39,988 nucleotides of DNA from an uncultured Pelagibacteraceae bacterium. Lineage in GTDB: Bacteria > Pseudomonadota > Alphaproteobacteria > Pelagibacterales > Pelagibacteraceae. Where the stretch lies: contig CABXRS010000010.1 of the NCBI GenBank assembly GCA_902514665.1, forward strand, positions 1-39,988. Direction: 5' to 3'. Both the position numbers and the translations under genes were made by a program. This document shows, piece by piece, positions 36,850 through 39,988 of this stretch (position 1 is its first letter; each line of letters begins with the position of its first letter). The notes beneath the pieces are model-generated. The model was not told the origin of the DNA. It did not search any database and saw nothing but the letters and a program-made list of their open reading frames with translations.

Positions 36850-38390
36850 TGTTTAGTAAATACTTAAAAACTCTTTCAATATTAAAAAAATTTCTGTTTA
36901 TTAACTTTATTATTTTTTCTATTATTGGGTTATTTACTATAGTTTACTTAAAAAGCATACAACCAAACTTAGTAAAAAAAAAATCAGAAAATCATATCAA
37001 GATTATCAATAACACAGTCGATACACTTTCCAGATTAAAAGTTAAATTTGATACAGATGATATTAGAAAATTTTTATTTTCAACAAGATTTATATTTCAA
37101 AACTTAGATAGAGTAATTTTTTTTGATAATAGTTTAAATATTGTAGGTGATACAGATACATTAGACCTTGATCCAAGATCATTATCAACAAGAGTAGATG
37201 AGGTTGAATTTGAAACTTTAAGCGAAGATAAAAATGATCAAAATATTGAAGAGAAAAATATTAACTTAGATCAAGAAAAGCCAGTGTCCTTAAAAGATAT
37301 TTTGACTGATTACTCAAAGTCAGACAAATCTGGAAATCCATATACTTTCATCCAAGAAAATTTTAATCAGTTTAAATTAACAACAATAAAAGACGTTGAA
37401 AGAGATGGGTCAAATGTAGGTTATTTGGCAATAACCGAGATTGCAAACGATATTAAAACTGCGACTGACGAGAGAAAGGCTTTTGTAATTAGAACAGCTA
37501 TATCTGTAGGATTTGTAATCTTAATTTTCTCTTTTGTATTAAGTAGATATTTTATTAAACCAATTCAAAATTTAGTTCATTATACCAAACTTATTAAAGA
37601 AAAAAATCAAACAAAGTCAAATATTGAAAATTTAAAAAACAGAAATGATGAATTAGGCCTTCTTTCAACATCCCTTGAAGATATGACAAATGAGTTGCAA
37701 AAAAGAGTAACTCATGCAGAAAACTTTTCTACAGATCTTGTTCATGAAATTAGAAATCCTTTAGCATCTTTAAAAGGTGCATCCGAAATTTTACAAGACA
37801 CAAATGATAAAGATCAAAGACTAAAACTAATAAATATTCTTAGTCATGATGTTCAACGTATTGAAAGATTAATTACAGATTATTCTCAAATGTTAAAAGA
37901 CGAAGTTGCTTTGAGTAAGGAAAAAATGAACAAGATAAATATAGAACCAATTATACAATCTGTTGCAGATGATTATAACAACATTCACAAGGTTAAAAAA
38001 GATATTGATGTTAAATATGAAAATGATGGAAAAAAAGAATATTTTATTAATGGTATAGAAAACAGAATAGAACAAATAATTGCAAATTTATTAGATAACT
38101 CTATATCCTTTAGCAAAAAAGGTTCCAGAATTTTTATTAATGTTTCTAATACTTTAGAAAATAAAGTTTCAGTTAAAATAATTGATGAAGGAGAGGGATT
38201 TAAGGAAAAAGATACCTCAAGAATATTTAAAAGGTTTTATAGCAATCGACCCGACAAGTTTGGTGAACACTCAGGATTAGGATTAAATATAGTGAAAAAT
38301 CTTGTAGATTTACATGATGGAGAAATTGTAGCATCTAATCGTATTGATACTGACGGTGCTATGATAGAAATAAGATTTCCAAGTATTTAA
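36849..38390 (+). CDS. chvG: ChvG-type sensor histidine kinase
   Basis: 513-aa membrane kinase. Two membrane segments: about residues 15-37 (FLFINFIIFSIIGLFTIVYL) and about 215-235 (AISVGFVILIFSFVLSRYF), enclosing a periplasmic sensor of some 180 residues with an acidic stretch. A HAMP domain follows, then the H box LVHEIRNPLASL with phosphorylated His299, N box IANLLDNSISFS, G1 IDEGEGF and G2 GLGLNIVKNLVDLH. Start set by the TAATG overlap with chvI. What it senses here is unknown. Confidence 0.91.
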   Translation: MFSKYLKTLSILKKFLFINFIIFSIIGLFTIVYLKSIQPNLVKKKSENHIKIINNTVDTLSRLKVKFDTDDIRKFLFSTRFIFQNLDRVIFFDNSLNIVGDTDTLDLDPRSLSTRVDEVEFETLSEDKNDQNIEEKNINLDQEKPVSLKDILTDYSKSDKSGNPYTFIQENFNQFKLTTIKDVERDGSNVGYLAITEIANDIKTATDERKAFVIRTAISVGFVILIFSFVLSRYFIKPIQNLVHYTKLIKEKNQTKSNIENLKNRNDELGLLSTSLEDMTNELQKRVTHAENFSTDLVHEIRNPLASLKGASEILQDTNDKDQRLKLINILSHDVQRIERLITDYSQMLKDEVALSKEKMNKINIEPIIQSVADDYNNIHKVKKDIDVKYENDGKKEYFINGIENRIEQIIANLLDNSISFSKKGSRIFINVSNTLENKVSVKIIDEGEGFKEKDTSRIFKRFYSNRPDKFGEHSGLGLNIVKNLVDLHDGEIVASNRIDTDGAMIEIRFPSI

Positions 38391-38397
38391 TCTAATG

Positions 38398-38425
38398 TTG
38401 ATAAAATATTACTTAACGGTATAAA
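38398..38425 (+). promoter_or_regulatory. Predicted promoter for ahcY, leaderless transcript likely
   Basis: TTGATA (38398-38403), 16-bp spacer, TATAAA (38420-38425); both boxes match consensus at 5 of 6 positions. The -10 box ends 7 bp before the ATG at 38433, so +1 should fall on or next to the start codon. No Shine-Dalgarno is present. Confidence 0.5.
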
Positions 38426-38432
38426 GCTTGCC

Positions 38433-39719
38433 ATGGAAGATTATAAAGTAAAAGATATTTCACTAGCAGAATTTGGAAGAAAAGAAATTTCTATTGCAGA
38501 AAGCGAAATGCCAGGCTTGATGGCTTTAAGAGAGGAATATTCTAAAAAGAAACCTCTTGAAGGTGCTAAAATTATTGGTTGTTTACACATGACTATTCAA
38601 ACAGCTGTTTTAATTGAAACATTAGTTGATTTAGGAGCTGAAGTAAGATGGTCATCTTGCAATATTTTTTCTACTCAAGATCATGCTGCCGCTGCTATTG
38701 CTAAAGCAGGTATTCCTGTCTATGCCTGGAAGGGTGAAACTGAAGAAGAATACTTATGGTGTATTAAACAGACTATCGTAGGTAAATCTGATTGGAAACC
38801 AAATATGTTATTAGATGATGGTGGCGACTTAACAGCGATAATGCATAACGAACATAAAGAATTGATGAAAGATGTTAAGGGCGTTTCAGAGGAAACAACA
38901 ACTGGAATTAAAGCACTTAATAAAATGGAAAAAGATAAATCTCTCTTAGTTCCAGCTATAAATGTAAATGACTCAGTAACTAAATCAAAATTTGATAATT
39001 TATATGGCTGTAGAGAAAGTTTGGTTGACGGCATAAGACGAGCTACTGATGTCATGATGTCAGGTAAAATTGCAATTGTAGCTGGCTTTGGAGATGTTGG
39101 AAAAGGAAGTGCTGCCTCTTTAAGACAAAGTGGAGCCAGAGTATTAGTTACAGAAGCAGATCCAATTTGTGCTCTTCAAGCAGCAATGGAGGGTTACGAA
39201 GTAGTTTTAATGGATGAAGCTATAAGTAGGGCAGATATAGTTGTAACCGCGACAGGAAATAAAGATATCGTTACAGCGGACCACATGAGAGATATGAAAG
39301 ATAGAGCAATCTTATGTAACATTGGACATTTTGATAATGAGATACAAGTTGAAGCTTTAAAAAACTATAAGTGGACTGAAGTAAAACCTCAAGTTCATGA
39401 AATAGAACTTCCCGGCGGTAAGAGAATTATTTTATTAGCAGAGGGGAGATTGGTAAATTTAGGTTGTGCAACTGGACATCCTAGCTTTGTTATGAGTGCT
39501 TCTTTTACTAATCAGGTAATTGCACAGATTGAACTTTGGCATAATCACAAAAATTATGACAATAAGGTTTATGTATTACCAAAGCATTTGGACGAAAAAG
39601 TTGCTACTTTACATCTTAAAAAAGTTGGTGCTAAACTAACTAAGTTGTCTAAAGATCAAGCAGAATATATCAGCGTGGGAACAGAAGGTCCTTTTAAACC
39701 AGATGCATACCGCTATTAA
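38433..39719 (+). CDS. ahcY: Adenosylhomocysteinase
   Basis: Cleaves S-adenosylhomocysteine to adenosine and homocysteine, clearing the product of SAM-dependent methylation and feeding the methionine cycle. The 428-aa protein has [46 protein letters not shown], the NAD-binding [10 protein letters not shown] (from about residue 218), CNIGHFDNE and C-terminal [10 protein letters not shown]. It is close to human AHCY in length (432) and lacks the internal insertion of about 40 residues found in many bacterial forms. Its 3' end overlaps tsaE by 17 bp. Confidence 0.97.
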   Translation: MEDYKVKDISLAEFGRKEISIAESEMPGLMALREEYSKKKPLEGAKIIGCLHMTIQTAVLIETLVDLGAEVRWSSCNIFSTQDHAAAAIAKAGIPVYAWKGETEEEYLWCIKQTIVGKSDWKPNMLLDDGGDLTAIMHNEHKELMKDVKGVSEETTTGIKALNKMEKDKSLLVPAINVNDSVTKSKFDNLYGCRESLVDGIRRATDVMMSGKIAIVAGFGDVGKGSAASLRQSGARVLVTEADPICALQAAMEGYEVVLMDEAISRADIVVTATGNKDIVTADHMRDMKDRAILCNIGHFDNEIQVEALKNYKWTEVKPQVHEIELPGGKRIILLAEGRLVNLGCATGHPSFVMSASFTNQVIAQIELWHNHKNYDNKVYVLPKHLDEKVATLHLKKVGAKLTKLSKDQAEYISVGTEGPFKPDAYRY

Positions 39720-39988
39720 AGATAGCAAAATTGATATCACTTCAGAGAAGTCTACAAGAGAATTAGCAGAAAAATTAACTTCATATTTTAAAGGAGGAGA
39801 ATACGTTTTCTTGTATGGTGAGATGGGAGTAGGAAAGACAACTTTCATAAAATATTTTATTAATAAATTTCAGACTAATGAGAAACTTAAACTTACAGAA
39901 GTAACTAGCCCTACATTTAACTTACTGAATGAGTACGAAACTAATAATTTTATAATAAAACATTACGATCTGTTTAGGATAAAAAATA
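39703..39988 (+). CDS. tsaE: tRNA t6A modification ATPase TsaE (3' truncated)
   Basis: Partial: the frame runs off the window after about 95 codons. TsaE is the small ATPase that supports TsaB-TsaD in making N6-threonylcarbamoyladenosine at position 37 of tRNAs. Visible: an N-terminal [20 protein letters not shown], Walker [25 protein letters not shown], and KHYDLFRI, in the family order. The ATG at 39703 (MHTAIKDSK) lies inside the ahcY 3' end; no other ATG precedes the conserved region. Confidence 0.9.
   Translation, partial: MHTAIKDSKIDITSEKSTRELAEKLTSYFKGGEYVFLYGEMGVGKTTFIKYFINKFQTNEKLKLTEVTSPTFNLLNEYETNNFIIKHYDLFRIKN

Noticed and set aside
38720..39055. Antisense open frame of 111 codons inside ahcY
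   Set aside because: It lies wholly within well-conserved AhcY coding sequence and shows no family features.

Overview
The window looks like a chromosomal segment of a SAR11-clade alphaproteobacterium (Candidatus Pelagibacter or a close relative). The signs are very AT-rich DNA with A/T-heavy codon use, almost no intergenic space (many 1-4 bp gaps or overlaps, longest gap about 193 bp), class I lysyl-tRNA synthetase, RegA/ActR- and ChvG/ChvI-type regulators, F1 ATPase genes without F0 genes, and a SAM-II riboswitch before metX. I see no mobile elements, CRISPR array, rRNA or tRNA. No gene-free stretch exceeds 300 bases.

Layout. 1-4510 (+): 3' part of sucB, then lpd and priA. 4619-9407 (+): F1 ATP synthase operon atpHAGDC. 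9399-15925 (-): a nine-gene run rplU-rpmA-obgE-proB-proA-nadD-rsfS-ctpA-rppH, read from a promoter upstream of rplU and converging on atpC with a 9-bp overlap. 15991-18429 (-): metX-metW-gloB behind the SAM-II riboswitch. 18623-20602 (+): hisC-tyrA, divergent from metX. 20599-24148 (-): trkH, an AmpG-type permease and a cytosolic-looking NlpC/P60 peptidase. 24237-27763 (+): lysK-pyrD, then rpmB and a queuosine-precursor-type transporter. 27765-31940 (-): a polyamine operon (ornithine/lysine-type decarboxylase, deoxyhypusine-synthase-like protein, N-carbamoylputrescine amidase, agmatine deiminase). 32110-32673 (+): regA-type response regulator. 32666-33220 (-): bioY. 33316-36090 (+): polA. 36142-38390 (+): chvI-chvG. 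38433-39719 (+): ahcY. 39703 to the window end: 5' part of tsaE.

How the genes work together. SucB/Lpd (TCA cycle) and F1 ATPase serve energy metabolism. MetX/MetW make O-acetylhomoserine under SAM feedback through the riboswitch, and AhcY recycles S-adenosylhomocysteine. HisC/TyrA probably finish tyrosine or phenylalanine synthesis. The polyamine operon should yield putrescine by two routes and then a triamine through the DHS-like enzyme. AmpG plus the NlpC/P60 protein suggest murein-peptide recycling.

Most noteworthy: the SAM-II element with a compensatory change in its pseudoknot and a promoter placing +1 at its first helix; the polyamine operon with a bacterial DHS-like enzyme and a possible structured leader at the decarboxylase ribosome binding site; an 8-bp direct repeat at 10-bp period upstream of chvI; a ChvI receiver with an altered Lys-Pro motif; and an apparently leaderless ahcY. 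Most of the window is ordinary, well-conserved housekeeping DNA, and I found no clear evidence of a wholly new multi-gene system.
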